Notes: generated from the letters alone by a model not told the origin. A stretch of 64,000 nucleotides of DNA from Pseudomonadota bacterium (GCA_023423535.1 JAFAFL010000002.1:1-64000); one strand, 5' to 3'. Shown: positions 48,797-58,720, numbered from the stretch's first letter. Numbers and translations are program-made.

Positions 48797-51778
48797 TCAG
48801 GGCGCGACGTTGAGGTTTCCGAACCTCGCTTCGTCTGCCGTGGCCGTGCCGGAGCCCCACGCCTTCACCTCGAAGCGCGCGTGCATCTGGGTGAGATCGA
48901 GCCCGACCTGGGACGAGGCCCGGGAGCCGCGCACGATCCACGTCTGCCCGTCGCTCGAGGTCTCCCAGAAGACCGTGCCCGCCGACTCGCGGATGCGCCA
49001 CCAGGCGTGCGTCGTCGCCGAGTACGTGAGCGATGCCACCGACTGCGCGCCCGCGGACGTCTCGTAGAAGAGGACGAGGCGGCCCTGCTCGTACCAGAAG
49101 CCCAGTCCCGAGCCCCACGTGTTCACGCCTGACGCCAAGACCATCCGCACGCTCGCGGGCGCGGAGGTGGCGGTCACCCGCGGCACCCGCGCGCTGAGCG
49201 ACGAACCCGCGAGCGAGTGCGCGTTCCGCGCCGTCACGTGGACGCCCGAGGCCCCTCTGCGCGGCTCCAGCTTCAGCGACATCACGCCGCCGCCCGCGGT
49301 CGCCGCGCTGCCCGGCGTGTCGAGCGCCACGCTCCACTTCGCCGCATCGAGCGTCGAGCTCGAGAAGGGATCCGTCAGCGTGGACATCGGAGGCGGGCCG
49401 GAGGGAGTTCCGGCGTCCACGGTGCCTGCGTCGGGAGTGCCCGCGTCCGCAGTGCCGGCGTCTGAAGTGCCCGCGTCGGGCGTGGTGCCTGCGTCCGGCG
49501 TGGTGCCTGCGTCGGGCGTGGTGCCTGCGTCGGGCGTGCTGCCTGCGTCGGGCGTGGTGCCGGCGTCGGGCGGTCCGGCATCCGGGGTGCCTCCGTCGGG
49601 CATCCCTGCATCGGGCGCCACCGGCACGGCGTTCAAGTTCTTGAACCGCGCGGCACCCGGGTTCGGACTCCCGCTGCCCCATGCCTGGGCCTCCAGGCTC
49701 AGGTGCACCTCACCCAGCGAGAACGAGAGCTGCGTCGCCGGCACCGAGGCAAGGGACTCCCAGCTGCTCCCGTCGGCCGAGGTCTCCCAGAACACCGTCG
49801 TGGCCGAGGTCCGCAGACGCCACCACGCGTGACGGGTCGGCGAGAAGGAGAGCGAGACGACGTCGTTGATCGCTCCGTCGCGCGTGAAATACGCGTAGAG
49901 CCGGCCCTGCTCGGCCCAGAACCCGACGTCGTTCTGCCAGCTGCCCGGAACCGGGTGCAGGCGCAGCTTGCAGTTGGCTCTCGCGGTCGCGTTGGTGACC
50001 GACGCCACCTGCACCGTCACCTGCGAATCCACGGCGCTGTAGCGCGCGTCGGAGGCGACGTACACGCGCGACTGTCCGTCGTTCGGAGTGAGCGTCAGGG
50101 TCAGCGTTCCCTGCGCGGCCGATGCAGAGTCGCCACTGCTGCGCGTGGTGACGTCCCACAGCGACGCGTCCACCGTGGGCCCGCCAAAAGGATCGACGAG
50201 CGTGTGCAGCGCGCGCACGCCCCCGCTCTCCGCGATGCGCCAGGTCACCTGTGTGGTGCGACGGAGCGCGCCGGAGACGGCCTCGATGGTGAGGACGTAC
50301 GTGCCGTCGGGTGCGGTGCCGGGCTGGAGCTGCAACGTCACCTGTCCGCTGCCCGGACCGACGTTCACGGAGGTGCTCGAGAGCGCCGCATTCGCACCCG
50401 CCGGAGCCCCGCTCACCGCGAGCGCCACCGCGCCGGCGAAACCTCCCGACGGCGAGATTGTAAGCGACGTGCTTCCACCGCCGGTGACGGAGCCGGGCGA
50501 GGCCATCACCGCGAAGTCGGGCAGCGGCTGCGTGCCGCTCACCGTCCGGCCCGCCACCATCAACGTCGCCGGGTAGCCGCCGCTGCTGTACGCGCAGGGC
50601 ACGTTCGTCGCGTGTGGAGGAAGTGACTCGGGCGCGGTCGGGTAGCCCGGGAACGAAGGCGCGCTGTCGAGCACCTCGAAGGTCGCGAAGCGGTCCGACA
50701 GGCGGTACGAGCGCACCTCGTGGCGCTGGTTCGCGACCACCGGATGGTTGGTACAGACGTAGAGCTCGCCGGCGTGCAGCGTGATCGCCGGCTGCAGTGC
50801 CCAGTCGCTCGTGGTGGCGCCGTCCACGAAGGTTCGCGGGCCGAACGCGGTGCCGTCGAAGTAGCGGTAGTAGAGGTTCTCGTGCCGGTCCTTGTAGACG
50901 AGGTGCAGGCCGCCCAGCCCGTCCGCCACCGCGTTGAGCGCAGCGCCGTGGTAGATGGAGTCGCCGTCCGCAAACGCGTTCACAGGAGCGCTCCACGACG
51001 AGATGGGATCGCTATCCCGCCGCAGCATCAGCCGCGCGGGGTTGTCCCAGGAGTAGTCGCCCCACAACATCATCAGCCGGTCGCCGAGGCTGATCAGCCG
51101 TCCTCCTCCGAGGAGCGGCAGCCGCGCGAGCGTCTGGGGCTCGCTGAACGTCGCGCCGCCGTCGGTGCTCGTCCACGCGAGCAGCGTGTCCGTGCAGTTG
51201 ACGCCCTGAGACTGCGGACAGGGTCCGCGCAGGAACGCGGAGATCCAGATGCGGCCGAGCGAATCGACCGCCATCGTCGCGCGGTGGAAGGCGTTTCCGG
51301 CGGGCGGAGTTCCGACCGTCACCCTCGTTCCCGGGCTCCACCTGCCGTCACCATCGTGTCGCCAGCGCTGGAAGTACACGCGGCGCTCGGGATCGCGCGC
51401 GTCCGAGCTGAAGAGCGTGGCGGTCGTGTCGTAGGAGACCGCGATGAGGACGTCCTCGCCCTGAACGAGTGCGTCCGCGGCCATGTGCAGTTCCGCGCCG
51501 GCGACGCCATCCGCGAGGATCGGCGCCTCGTAGCGCCAGGTGCGTCCTTCGTCGTCGCTCCGGTACCAGTGCAGCCCTTCGGGATCCGGAGACGACGCGG
51601 TGTCGCGCTGCACCGCCATCAGGTGAACCGGTGGACGGTTCGGCAGGTCGATCCGCACCATGTGCCGCTGCGACACGGTGGAGAGCGCGTTGGCGCCGCC
51701 GACCTGGGTGATGGGTGTCGCCGCGAAGCCAACGGACGCTGCGCACAGCGCCCAGAACGCTACGAATGCAGCTCTCAT
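48797..51778 (-). CDS. Secreted BNR/sialidase-like repeat protein with PDAG linker
   Basis: 993 residues. A signal peptide (AAFVAFWALCAASVGFA) is followed by a six-bladed propeller-like region (about 20-420) with Asp-box-type units (SDDEGRTWRYE; STDGGATFSEP). A Big/TIG-like beta-sandwich follows (ASPGSVTGGGSTSLTI), then two concanavalin-like domains (~555-710 and ~785-990, each with WW..R and TVFWETS motifs). These two are joined by a ~75-residue Asp-Ala-Gly-Pro linker. No complete catalytic set of a true sialidase is evident, so it is more likely a binding or adhesive surface protein. It heads a cluster of exported proteins. Confidence 0.8.
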   Translation of the reverse strand: MRAAFVAFWALCAASVGFAATPITQVGGANALSTVSQRHMVRIDLPNRPPVHLMAVQRDTASSPDPEGLHWYRSDDEGRTWRYEAPILADGVAGAELHMAADALVQGEDVLIAVSYDTTATLFSSDARDPERRVYFQRWRHDGDGRWSPGTRVTVGTPPAGNAFHRATMAVDSLGRIWISAFLRGPCPQSQGVNCTDTLLAWTSTDGGATFSEPQTLARLPLLGGGRLISLGDRLMMLWGDYSWDNPARLMLRRDSDPISSWSAPVNAFADGDSIYHGAALNAVADGLGGLHLVYKDRHENLYYRYFDGTAFGPRTFVDGATTSDWALQPAITLHAGELYVCTNHPVVANQRHEVRSYRLSDRFATFEVLDSAPSFPGYPTAPESLPPHATNVPCAYSSGGYPATLMVAGRTVSGTQPLPDFAVMASPGSVTGGGSTSLTISPSGGFAGAVALAVSGAPAGANAALSSTSVNVGPGSGQVTLQLQPGTAPDGTYVLTIEAVSGALRRTTQVTWRIAESGGVRALHTLVDPFGGPTVDASLWDVTTRSSGDSASAAQGTLTLTLTPNDGQSRVYVASDARYSAVDSQVTVQVASVTNATARANCKLRLHPVPGSWQNDVGFWAEQGRLYAYFTRDGAINDVVSLSFSPTRHAWWRLRTSATTVFWETSADGSSWESLASVPATQLSFSLGEVHLSLEAQAWGSGSPNPGAARFKNLNAVPVAPDAGMPDGGTPDAGPPDAGTTPDAGSTPDAGTTPDAGTTPDAGTTPDAGTSDAGTADAGTPDAGTVDAGTPSGPPPMSTLTDPFSSSTLDAAKWSVALDTPGSAATAGGGVMSLKLEPRRGASGVHVTARNAHSLAGSSLSARVPRVTATSAPASVRMVLASGVNTWGSGLGFWYEQGRLVLFYETSAGAQSVASLTYSATTHAWWRIRESAGTVFWETSSDGQTWIVRGSRASSQVGLDLTQMHARFEVKAWGSGTATADEARFGNLNVAP
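49400..49619. repeat. 18-bp-type tandem repeats encoding a PDAG linker
   Basis: Near-identical GCGTCGGGCGTGGTGCCT units (18 bp, about 12 copies with decay toward the edges) encode Thr-Pro-Asp-Ala-Gly repeats on the minus strand. The period is a multiple of three, so slippage keeps the frame. Confidence 0.85.
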
Positions 51779-51900
51779 CCGAGACGACCCTTCCGCGAGT
51801 GCCGTCAGGGTCCACATCGGCGCCGATGTAGGCAACGGTCCCCCAGCCCGCGGACAATCGACCTGCCCTCGCGAGGACAGAGCGGCGCGGACGGGGCGCG

Positions 51901-53316
51901 TCAGAAGTGCAGCAGCGCGGAGAGCTCGGCGCCGCGCTCCGTCCAGCCCTCGCCGAACTCCGCGTTCGCGCCCAGTCGCAGCTCCAGCCTGCGCAGAGGC
52001 TTCACGCTGGCGCTCAGCTCGCCGCCTCGCGCGATGCCTTCTCGTCCGGGTGCCTGCAGGTGAGATCGGAACCGTCTGCGGGCGAAGAGCGCGGCGTCCA
52101 CGAAGACGCGGTCGCCCGCGAGCAGCGTGCCGTAGAGCCGGAGTTCGCGGCCGTTGCCGCCGAGCGGATGCCCGAGCGGAACGTCGCCGGTGAACCAGCC
52201 GCCCCGCTGACGGAAGTGCGCGTACCACTTCACCGTGCGCCGCGAGATGAAGCCGATGTGCGTGGCCTCGAAGCCGAGCCCGAGCGAAGGGAGGCCCGGC
52301 ACCGCGGGCACCCACAGGCCGCCGACGAGACCGGGCGTGTAGAGGAAGTTGCCGGCGAGATCCTCGGTGCCCCACTCGCCGTAGAGCGTGAGGGGCACGA
52401 GCGACTCGGTGGGCAGTCGCAGGCGCACCACGCCGGACACGAGGTTGTTCTCGTCGCCGTTCCGCTCCAGCGCGATCATCCGCAGCGTGTCGATCAATCC
52501 CAGCTGTTCGGTGCCTTCCGCGCCGAGCATCGTCGCGCGATGCGCCGAGAGCGTGAGGCGCGGGTGCGGCTGCCAGTGCAGCACGGTGCCGAAGAGCCGC
52601 GCGGAGGAGCCGTGGCGGGGCTCGTTGAGGAACCCGTAGAAGGCCTGCGCGGAGACGGCGCCCAGAAAGCTCAGTGCGCCCGGGATGCGAACCGCACGCG
52701 TCGTCTGCAGCTCCACGCGGTGGATGGGCGCGCGGCCGGAGAAGAGCAGGCCCGTCCCTCGCTGCGAGGCCCAACCCACCGGCTGCCGACCCATCGAGAG
52801 CGAGAGCGGTCCGAGCTGCGTGGCCACCTCCCACTCGAGCGCGTGCGGCTGCGGCTCCGTGACGCCGAAACGGCCCGCCAATGAGGCGGCGACGAAGGGC
52901 GTGGAGAGGCGTGCCTCGCTGAGGAGGCGGAGGCGAAGCGTTCGGACGGGATCGAGGTCCGCCGCGAGCAGCGCGCCCACGTCGGCATCGAACGTCGTTC
53001 CTCCCGCGCGCAGACCGACGAACTCGCTGTTGAAGCGCCGCAGCCATGCTCCGGTCAGCGCGCGCAGGTCCGGCGACGCGTTCTCGGCCGCCGAGACGAG
53101 GACCCGCTCCACCTCCGCGAGTCTCGGTGCGCGCTGGCCCGGCAGGTAGTCCGGCGCGAGCCCCACCGCGTGCAGCTTCTCCGCCGCGCGCACCGCCCAG
53201 TGATCGGGAGGCAGCAGCGGAGAGGAGACCTCCTCCGCGCGCGCCGAAGAGGCCGCGGTGACCGCCACGAGAGCAAAGCCGGCGGCAGCGAGCAGCGATG
53301 CGCGGTTCGATCGCAC
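51901..53316 (-). CDS. Outer-membrane beta-barrel, capsule assembly Wzi-like
   Basis: 471 residues from GTG 53316, which has GAGG 5 nt upstream. A signal peptide (SLLAAAGFALVAVTAASSARA) is followed by a periplasmic helical hairpin (LLPPDHWAVRAAEKLHAVG) and then a long alternation of beta-strands ending in a C-terminal aromatic residue (LLHF), the mark of outer-membrane barrels. The N-terminal region resembles the plug-like start of Wzi, the outer-membrane lectin that holds capsule on the surface. No capsule genes are adjacent, so the polysaccharide partner is unknown. It is 20 bp downstream of the M14 peptidase gene. Confidence 0.7.
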   Translation of the reverse strand: MRSNRASLLAAAGFALVAVTAASSARAEEVSSPLLPPDHWAVRAAEKLHAVGLAPDYLPGQRAPRLAEVERVLVSAAENASPDLRALTGAWLRRFNSEFVGLRAGGTTFDADVGALLAADLDPVRTLRLRLLSEARLSTPFVAASLAGRFGVTEPQPHALEWEVATQLGPLSLSMGRQPVGWASQRGTGLLFSGRAPIHRVELQTTRAVRIPGALSFLGAVSAQAFYGFLNEPRHGSSARLFGTVLHWQPHPRLTLSAHRATMLGAEGTEQLGLIDTLRMIALERNGDENNLVSGVVRLRLPTESLVPLTLYGEWGTEDLAGNFLYTPGLVGGLWVPAVPGLPSLGLGFEATHIGFISRRTVKWYAHFRQRGGWFTGDVPLGHPLGGNGRELRLYGTLLAGDRVFVDAALFARRRFRSHLQAPGREGIARGGELSASVKPLRRLELRLGANAEFGEGWTERGAELSALLHF

Positions 53317-53336
53317 GGGGCCTCGGATCGAAGCGA

Positions 53337-54257
53337 CTACCTGGCAGGCCCGAGCGCGAAGTCGAACGCGGCACGCACCGCCGCCACCTGCGCGACGATG
53401 CACTCCTCCGGGTTCGTGCGCGGGCTGTCGGGATAGACCTCGGTGGTGGTGACGAAGCGCGCGTTGGTCACGCCCGCGCACAGCCCGAGCGACTTCACCG
53501 CGTAGTTGATGACGCCCGGCGAGACGACGGGACAGCCGATGATCTCTCCCCTGCCGTCCGCCGGCGCGATGTGGGTGACCTTCGCCACCGCCTCGATGAT
53601 CGCCTTCTGGAACTCGGGCTGCGGGTTCTCTTCGGCGCCGACCAGATAGAAGCCATCGGGGATCTCGCCGGGCTCGTAGTTCTTGCCGTCGCGCGCCGCG
53701 AGCGACGGACGGAAGACGGTCTCGTCGGTGTCCGTCGTCTCGTGCAGATCGATGTGCACGAGGAAGCGCTCCTGCAGCGGCGCCACGAGCCTCGTCAATG
53801 CCGCGGCCTCTTCTGCGCGGCCGCCCTCGCGGAACTGCCGGTTCGGATCCACCGCGTGCGCGTTCCAGCGGTGGATGCGCTCGTAGCCCCACGGGCTCAC
53901 GCACGGCGCGATGACGAGGTTCAGCCGGCCCTCGTAGTCGGCGGCGCTCTTCTCGGCGAAGCGCAGCGCGCCCAGCACGCCGCTCGTCTCGTAGCCGTGC
54001 ACCCCGCCGGTCACCAGCGCCCAGGGAAGCCGCTCATCCGGCGTCCGCGTGCGCAGCGCGACGAGCGGGTAGCTGTCGCCGAAGTACTCGAGCCGTCCGT
54101 ACTCCACGATCTCGAAGCGACTGGAGAGGCGCTCGACCGCCGCGAGCACGTCCTCCGCATGGCTGCGCTGCTTCGTCTGGAGCGCGCGCCACTGCGCGAT
54201 CTCCGCCTCACCCCAGGGCTTGCCGGGAGTGCCGATGTCGATGCTCGTCTGGCTCAT
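53337..54257 (-). CDS. M14-family carboxypeptidase / AspA-like deacylase
   Basis: 306 residues. The zinc site is recognisable: H87 and E90 in GGVHGYETSG, then H172 in FLVHIDLHETTDTDE. The catalytic Glu would lie late, near VTTTEVYPDSP. The chain lacks a signal peptide, unlike its neighbours, so it is cytoplasmic. It could release amino acids or cleave acyl-amino acids; the substrate is not defined. It is transcribed with the Wzi-like gene. Confidence 0.78.
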   Translation of the reverse strand: MSQTSIDIGTPGKPWGEAEIAQWRALQTKQRSHAEDVLAAVERLSSRFEIVEYGRLEYFGDSYPLVALRTRTPDERLPWALVTGGVHGYETSGVLGALRFAEKSAADYEGRLNLVIAPCVSPWGYERIHRWNAHAVDPNRQFREGGRAEEAAALTRLVAPLQERFLVHIDLHETTDTDETVFRPSLAARDGKNYEPGEIPDGFYLVGAEENPQPEFQKAIIEAVAKVTHIAPADGRGEIIGCPVVSPGVINYAVKSLGLCAGVTNARFVTTTEVYPDSPRTNPEECIVAQVAAVRAAFDFALGPAR

Positions 54258-54282
54258 GATGTGTGGCTCCGGGGCGTGAGGG

Positions 54283-55962
54283 TCAGTCGCGCGTGCAGAC
54301 GACGTCGTCGAGCTGGAGGTGGTCGCGGACCGCGTCGGTGCGGCTCGGATAGAGGAGGAGTCGCCAGCCCTGTACGTTGCCGTTGAACCGGAAGAACACC
54401 GGCTCCCACTGATTGGAGTCCACGGTGAGGAACGGCGTGGCCGTGCTCCAGCCGCCGCTCGAGTAGCTGCGGTGCCGGATCGTCCCGTAGCCGCGCACCC
54501 GGTAGGAGCAGGAGTAGGTGCCGGCGGGGACGTTCATCTTCTCGGTGGTGAAGCGCTCGGCCACCTGGATGGGCGCGACGATCTGCAGCGCGGTGGTGCC
54601 GCCGTGCACCGACTGCGTCCAGGGCGCCAGCCGCGACGGGAGGATCTCGCTGCCCGGATCGGTGATGCCGTTGTCCTCGCCCCACCAGAAGTCCGGGACG
54701 TAGTTCGAGCCGTAGTACGGAATGGTGCGAGTGCTCCAGGCCTCGAAGTCGCCGTTGCGGATGATGTTCGACGGGTGGCTCGCGCTCACGCACTGCTTCG
54801 TCGCGGGGTCACACGCCGGCAGCGCGCCGGTGCAGTCCCAGGTGGTGAAGCAGGCGCCGGCCGAGAGCTCACAAACGCCGCTCTGCGGGTTGCAGCTCGT
54901 CGCCGGGTGGCTGCAGGTCACGCCCGCGCACGGGTTGCCGGCGATGCAGAGGTGCGTGGAGAGGTCGCAGACCGGCGTGGCCGGCGTGCCCGCGCAGTCG
55001 AGGTGCCTCTCACAGCGGCCGGACGCGAGCACGCACGTGTTCGTCGCATCGCAGGTCTGCCACTCGCTGCAGTCGGTCGCGGCGTTGCAGCGGCCGGAGA
55101 GAGGCTGGCAGGTCGCGGTCGCATTCACGCAGCGCTCCCACGTCGCGCAGGTGACTGCGTCGCAGGGCTCGGGCGTCCGCGTGCAGCGCACGTCGTCGAG
55201 CATGAGGTGATCGCCGCTCGTGTTGCGCACGCTGAAGATGAGCTCGAAGGTGTCGAAGACCTCTTCGGCGAGGTTGAAGTTGTAGGTCAGCTGCATCCAC
55301 GACTGCGTGCTCACGGTCGTGTAGGCCGAGTACGAGGAGTAGTCGTTGCTGAAGAAGGCGTTGCGGATCTCGCCGTTGCCGCGCACCTGATAGGTGCAGG
55401 AGTACTTCCCCGCCGGCATCGACTTCGCCTCGGTGGTGAAGCGCCGGTGCGTGCCGGACGTGTTGATCAGCCGCGCCGCGTTGAGGCCTTCGAACGCGCC
55501 CGTGGTCACCTTCTCCACCTGCGTGGAGGAAATGTTCGAGGTGCTCCCGAACCAGAAGTCGGGGAGCGCGCCGGGCCAGCTCTCGAAGCCCCAGTTGTCG
55601 ATGACGTTCGGCAGCGTCGGCATCCCACCGTCGGTGGGCATCCCGGCATCGGTCTGCGTCCCCGCGTCGGTCTCCATGCCGGCATCGAACGGCTCACCCG
55701 CATCCGTCTGCATGCCCGCGTCGGGCAACTCACCCGCGTCAGGCTCTTCGCCAGCATCGGGCTGCTCGCCCGCGTCGGTCGTCGTCTCGCCGGCGTCCGG
55801 GTTCTCGGTGCCACCGTCCGTGGGGGGCTCGCCCGCGTCGTCCGGGAGCTCACCTGCGTCCGTCACGAGCTCCCCGGCATCCGTGGGCGCGACCGGGTCC
55901 GGCTCGCCACAGCCGACCATCAGAAAGACCACCAACAGAGGCAACGCGCGAGAACCGTTCAC
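54283..55962 (-). CDS. Lipoprotein with two CBM-like domains and Cys-rich core
   Basis: 559 residues from GTG 55962 with AAGGAG 6 nt upstream. A lipoprotein signal peptide ends at MVGCG. A PDAG-type linker (about 20-115) follows. Two related beta-sandwich, carbohydrate-binding-module-like domains are at about 120-255 and 385-555 (both contain N-G/W-F-E-S/A-W and FTTE), with a Cys-rich module of ~130 residues between them carrying many CxxxxxC spacings. It is a surface protein that may bind polysaccharide. The duplicated domain suggests internal gene duplication. Confidence 0.75.
   Translation of the reverse strand: MNGSRALPLLVVFLMVGCGEPDPVAPTDAGELVTDAGELPDDAGEPPTDGGTENPDAGETTTDAGEQPDAGEEPDAGELPDAGMQTDAGEPFDAGMETDAGTQTDAGMPTDGGMPTLPNVIDNWGFESWPGALPDFWFGSTSNISSTQVEKVTTGAFEGLNAARLINTSGTHRRFTTEAKSMPAGKYSCTYQVRGNGEIRNAFFSNDYSSYSAYTTVSTQSWMQLTYNFNLAEEVFDTFELIFSVRNTSGDHLMLDDVRCTRTPEPCDAVTCATWERCVNATATCQPLSGRCNAATDCSEWQTCDATNTCVLASGRCERHLDCAGTPATPVCDLSTHLCIAGNPCAGVTCSHPATSCNPQSGVCELSAGACFTTWDCTGALPACDPATKQCVSASHPSNIIRNGDFEAWSTRTIPYYGSNYVPDFWWGEDNGITDPGSEILPSRLAPWTQSVHGGTTALQIVAPIQVAERFTTEKMNVPAGTYSCSYRVRGYGTIRHRSYSSGGWSTATPFLTVDSNQWEPVFFRFNGNVQGWRLLLYPSRTDAVRDHLQLDDVVCTRD
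55628..55890. repeat. Second PDAG-type repeat stretch
   Basis: Decayed 15-21-bp tandem units encode Asp-Ala-Gly-Glu/Thr/Met repeats on the minus strand, of the same style as the repeat in the BNR protein gene. These are linker-coding repeats rather than mobile DNA. Confidence 0.75.
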
Positions 55963-56149
55963 GGAGAGCTCCTTCCCTTCCGGTGGCCTCTACTACATGC
56001 GCGTGCGAGCGCGACCCCTCAGATGTCACGCGGCCGCGACGGTCGGGGTGGCCTGCTTGACCGGCGTCTCGACGCGGCGCTACGCCGCTCTCCCTGACGG
56101 CCGAATGGTGACCATCCAGTCACTCGAGGGCCTGTTCCCGGAGGCCTGC

Positions 56150-58720
56150 ATGAGCATCGCGAGCATGAGGCGCTATCCCCTTCCCATCGCTGCGGTCTCG
56201 TTCGCCGCGCTCCTCTTCGCCGGCTGTGGTGAGCTGCCACAGAGCGCGCCGCCGAAGGTCGTGCTCGCGGTGTTCGATCCGGCGCGGTCGGAGCTCCCCT
56301 CGCCCAACGATCTGGCCATGAGCGAGGGAAAGGTCGCGATCGCGCCGAACCCGGAAGCGCCCTCCGCCGACAACGCGCTGAAGGCGATGCTCAACGGGAA
56401 GGACGGCTTCTCCACCGGCTCGTCCACCAAGGTGCGCTTCAGCGGGCCGATGAGCGCCGCGTCGTTCACCCAGAAGTCGATCCTCGCCTTCGATCTCGGG
56501 CGCGTGGGCGAGAAGGTGCCGCACGCGCCGGTGGAGGTCGCGCTCGAGTACAGCGACTGCGATCGCTCGTTGACCCTCACCTCTCCCGTCGGCTTCACGC
56601 ACGGGCACCGCTACCTCTTCGCAGTGCGCGGCGGTGAGAGCGAAGACGCCGCCCGGGGCGCCGAGGGCGAGCCCGTGGTCCCGTCGCCGGCCTTCTATTT
56701 CCTGCGCGCGGGCAAGGATCTGCGCGAGCACGTCGATGCGTTCCCCGGCACGCGCGAGGAACGCCGCGCCACCGCAGAGCGACTGGAGACGGTGCGCCAG
56801 GGGATGGAGCCGCTCTTCGCGCTGTTGGAGAAGGAGGGCCTGCCGCGCCGCGACGTGGCGATCCTCTGGAGCTTCACCGCGCTGACCGGCGGCGAGGCGC
56901 TCTTCGATCCCGCGTCGAAGCGCGTGCCGATGCCGAACGATCTGCTGCGAGATCCGGTGAGCGGCCGCGTGACGCTGCCCATCGATCCGACCGAGAGCGA
57001 GGCGCAACAACACCTCAAGCGCGGCTTCAACCAGCTCGACGGGTTCTCGACGACCGGCGCGCTGACGTTGGACTTCACCGAGCCCCTCAACCGCGACAGC
57101 GCCATCGTCGGCCAGACGGTGCGCGTGTTCCGGCGCGACACCCTGGAGGAGAAGACGGACTTTGAGCTCCGGATGACGGACGACGCGAAGCGCCTCTTCA
57201 TCGAGCCGAAGTCGCCGCTGCTGCCGAAGACCGCGTACGTGGCGGTGATCGCCGGGGTGCGCGACGCGCAGGAGCACGAGGTCTCTGCGATGCCGCTGGC
57301 GAACCTCCTCAAGCTCCGCGAGCCGCTGGTGGACGCCGACGGCCGCAGCCAGATCACCACCTTGTGCGATGCGCAGGCCCAGCAGCTCGAGCCGCTGCGT
57401 GCGGCCATGGCGCCGGTGCTCGACTCGCTGGACGCGGAGCTCCCGCGCGAAGAGATCGCCGCGGCGTGGACCTTCACCACCCAGGACATCCTCGGGCGCA
57501 CGGACGAGCTCGCGCGCACGCCCTACGAGAAGAACCTGCCGCTCAGCGTGAAGGACGTGGACAACAAGAGCCCGCTGCAGCGAGGCGTCACCACCTGGAA
57601 CGCGTGCAACGGGATCAACGCCAGCGGCGTGGCGCGGATCATCACCGGCAAGATGACGACGTGGGACCGGCTCGATCCGGTGACGCGAGCCTTCCGCGAG
57701 AACGGCGCCGGCGTGCAGCGCGACATCGAGTGGATCCTGACCCTCCCGACGGGCCTGAAGCAGAACGACGTCGTCCCGGTCGTCGTTTTTGGCCACGGCC
57801 TGATGACGGAGCGGCGACTGGGGATCTTCCTCGCGGAGCGCCTCGCCGACCGCGGCTTCGCGATGATGGCGATCGACTTCCCCATGCACGGCGAGCGGAC
57901 CGTGTGCCTCGAGAACTCGCACTGTGAGAGCGGCGCGACCTGTGCGCAGGACGGGCGCTGCGTGCGCAACGGACAGCCTGCCGACTACGCGCGCGTGCCG
58001 CTGCCGGGGACATGGGGACCGGGCATCCCCACCGCGACCGGCGCTGCGTTCGTGGACGTGGAGAACCTCTTCGCCGCGCGCGATCACTTCCGGCAGGCGC
58101 TGATCGATCTCTCCGCGCAGGTGCGGCTCATCCGGAAGATGGACTGGAAGCCGGTGACCGGTGGCTACGCGCTCAATCCGGAGCGCATCTACTACGCGGG
58201 GATCAGCCTCGGCGGGATCATGGGCTCGTCGTTCAGCGCGGTGGATCCCTCGCTCGACGCGATGCTGCTCAACGTGCCTGGCGCGGGCCTGCCGGATCTG
58301 ATGGAGGACTCCACGGTCTTCGGTCCGCAGCTGACGCAGGGCCTCGAGGCGAAGGGCATCACCAAGGGCTCGCCGGGCTACTTCGCGTTCAAGAACGCCG
58401 CGCGCTGGGTGCTCGACGAGGTCGATCCGGTGAACCTCGTGGTGTACGGCTCGCACGCACCGCGCAGCTACACCGATCCGGAGAGCGGCGAGACGAAGCA
58501 GATGGAGAAGAAGCGGCTGCGGATCCAGATGGCATTGGGCGACGCGGTGGTGCCGAACTCCTCCACCATGCGGCTGCTCGACGCGTCGAAGCTCAACCGC
58601 GACACCGAGTTCCGCCAGTTCGTGGGCAGCCACGGGTTCCTCGCGGACCCGTTCGAGTCGATCAACGCGTGCTTCGCCGGCCAGGCGGACATGGCGGACT
58701 TCCTGGAGGGCAAGAAGTGA
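56150..58720 (+). CDS. VolA/Pla-1-like surface lipase lipoprotein
   Basis: 856 residues. A lipoprotein signal peptide with LLFAGCG puts the lipidated Cys at 26. Two SbsA/Big_5-like Ig domains (about 30-150 and 290-430) precede an alpha/beta-hydrolase domain. The nucleophile is S686 in the motif GISLGG, and the oxyanion region is VVFGHGLMTE. It belongs with the Pla-1/cef and VolA lipases that attack lysophospholipids at the cell surface. A ~25-residue Cys-rich EGF-like insertion (CLENSHCESGATC and after) lies inside the hydrolase domain. The stop overlaps the FadL start (TGATG). ATG 56150 has GGAGG upstream. Confidence 0.85.
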   Translation: MSIASMRRYPLPIAAVSFAALLFAGCGELPQSAPPKVVLAVFDPARSELPSPNDLAMSEGKVAIAPNPEAPSADNALKAMLNGKDGFSTGSSTKVRFSGPMSAASFTQKSILAFDLGRVGEKVPHAPVEVALEYSDCDRSLTLTSPVGFTHGHRYLFAVRGGESEDAARGAEGEPVVPSPAFYFLRAGKDLREHVDAFPGTREERRATAERLETVRQGMEPLFALLEKEGLPRRDVAILWSFTALTGGEALFDPASKRVPMPNDLLRDPVSGRVTLPIDPTESEAQQHLKRGFNQLDGFSTTGALTLDFTEPLNRDSAIVGQTVRVFRRDTLEEKTDFELRMTDDAKRLFIEPKSPLLPKTAYVAVIAGVRDAQEHEVSAMPLANLLKLREPLVDADGRSQITTLCDAQAQQLEPLRAAMAPVLDSLDAELPREEIAAAWTFTTQDILGRTDELARTPYEKNLPLSVKDVDNKSPLQRGVTTWNACNGINASGVARIITGKMTTWDRLDPVTRAFRENGAGVQRDIEWILTLPTGLKQNDVVPVVVFGHGLMTERRLGIFLAERLADRGFAMMAIDFPMHGERTVCLENSHCESGATCAQDGRCVRNGQPADYARVPLPGTWGPGIPTATGAAFVDVENLFAARDHFRQALIDLSAQVRLIRKMDWKPVTGGYALNPERIYYAGISLGGIMGSSFSAVDPSLDAMLLNVPGAGLPDLMEDSTVFGPQLTQGLEAKGITKGSPGYFAFKNAARWVLDEVDPVNLVVYGSHAPRSYTDPESGETKQMEKKRLRIQMALGDAVVPNSSTMRLLDASKLNRDTEFRQFVGSHGFLADPFESINACFAGQADMADFLEGKK

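Noticed and set aside
49400..49619. Regular short repeats considered as a CRISPR array
   Set aside because: Units are 18 bp, contiguous without unique spacers, and code for a PDAG protein linker.
51779..53374. Upstream extension of the BNR protein frame to 53374
   Set aside because: The extension is antisense-like Arg/Ala-rich sequence overlapping the Wzi-like gene. ATG 51778 gives a clean signal peptide.
55394..56149. Longer start for the VolA-like lipase
   Set aside because: That region is the coding part of the opposite-strand lipoprotein. ATG 56150 has GGAGG and an immediate lipoprotein signal peptide.
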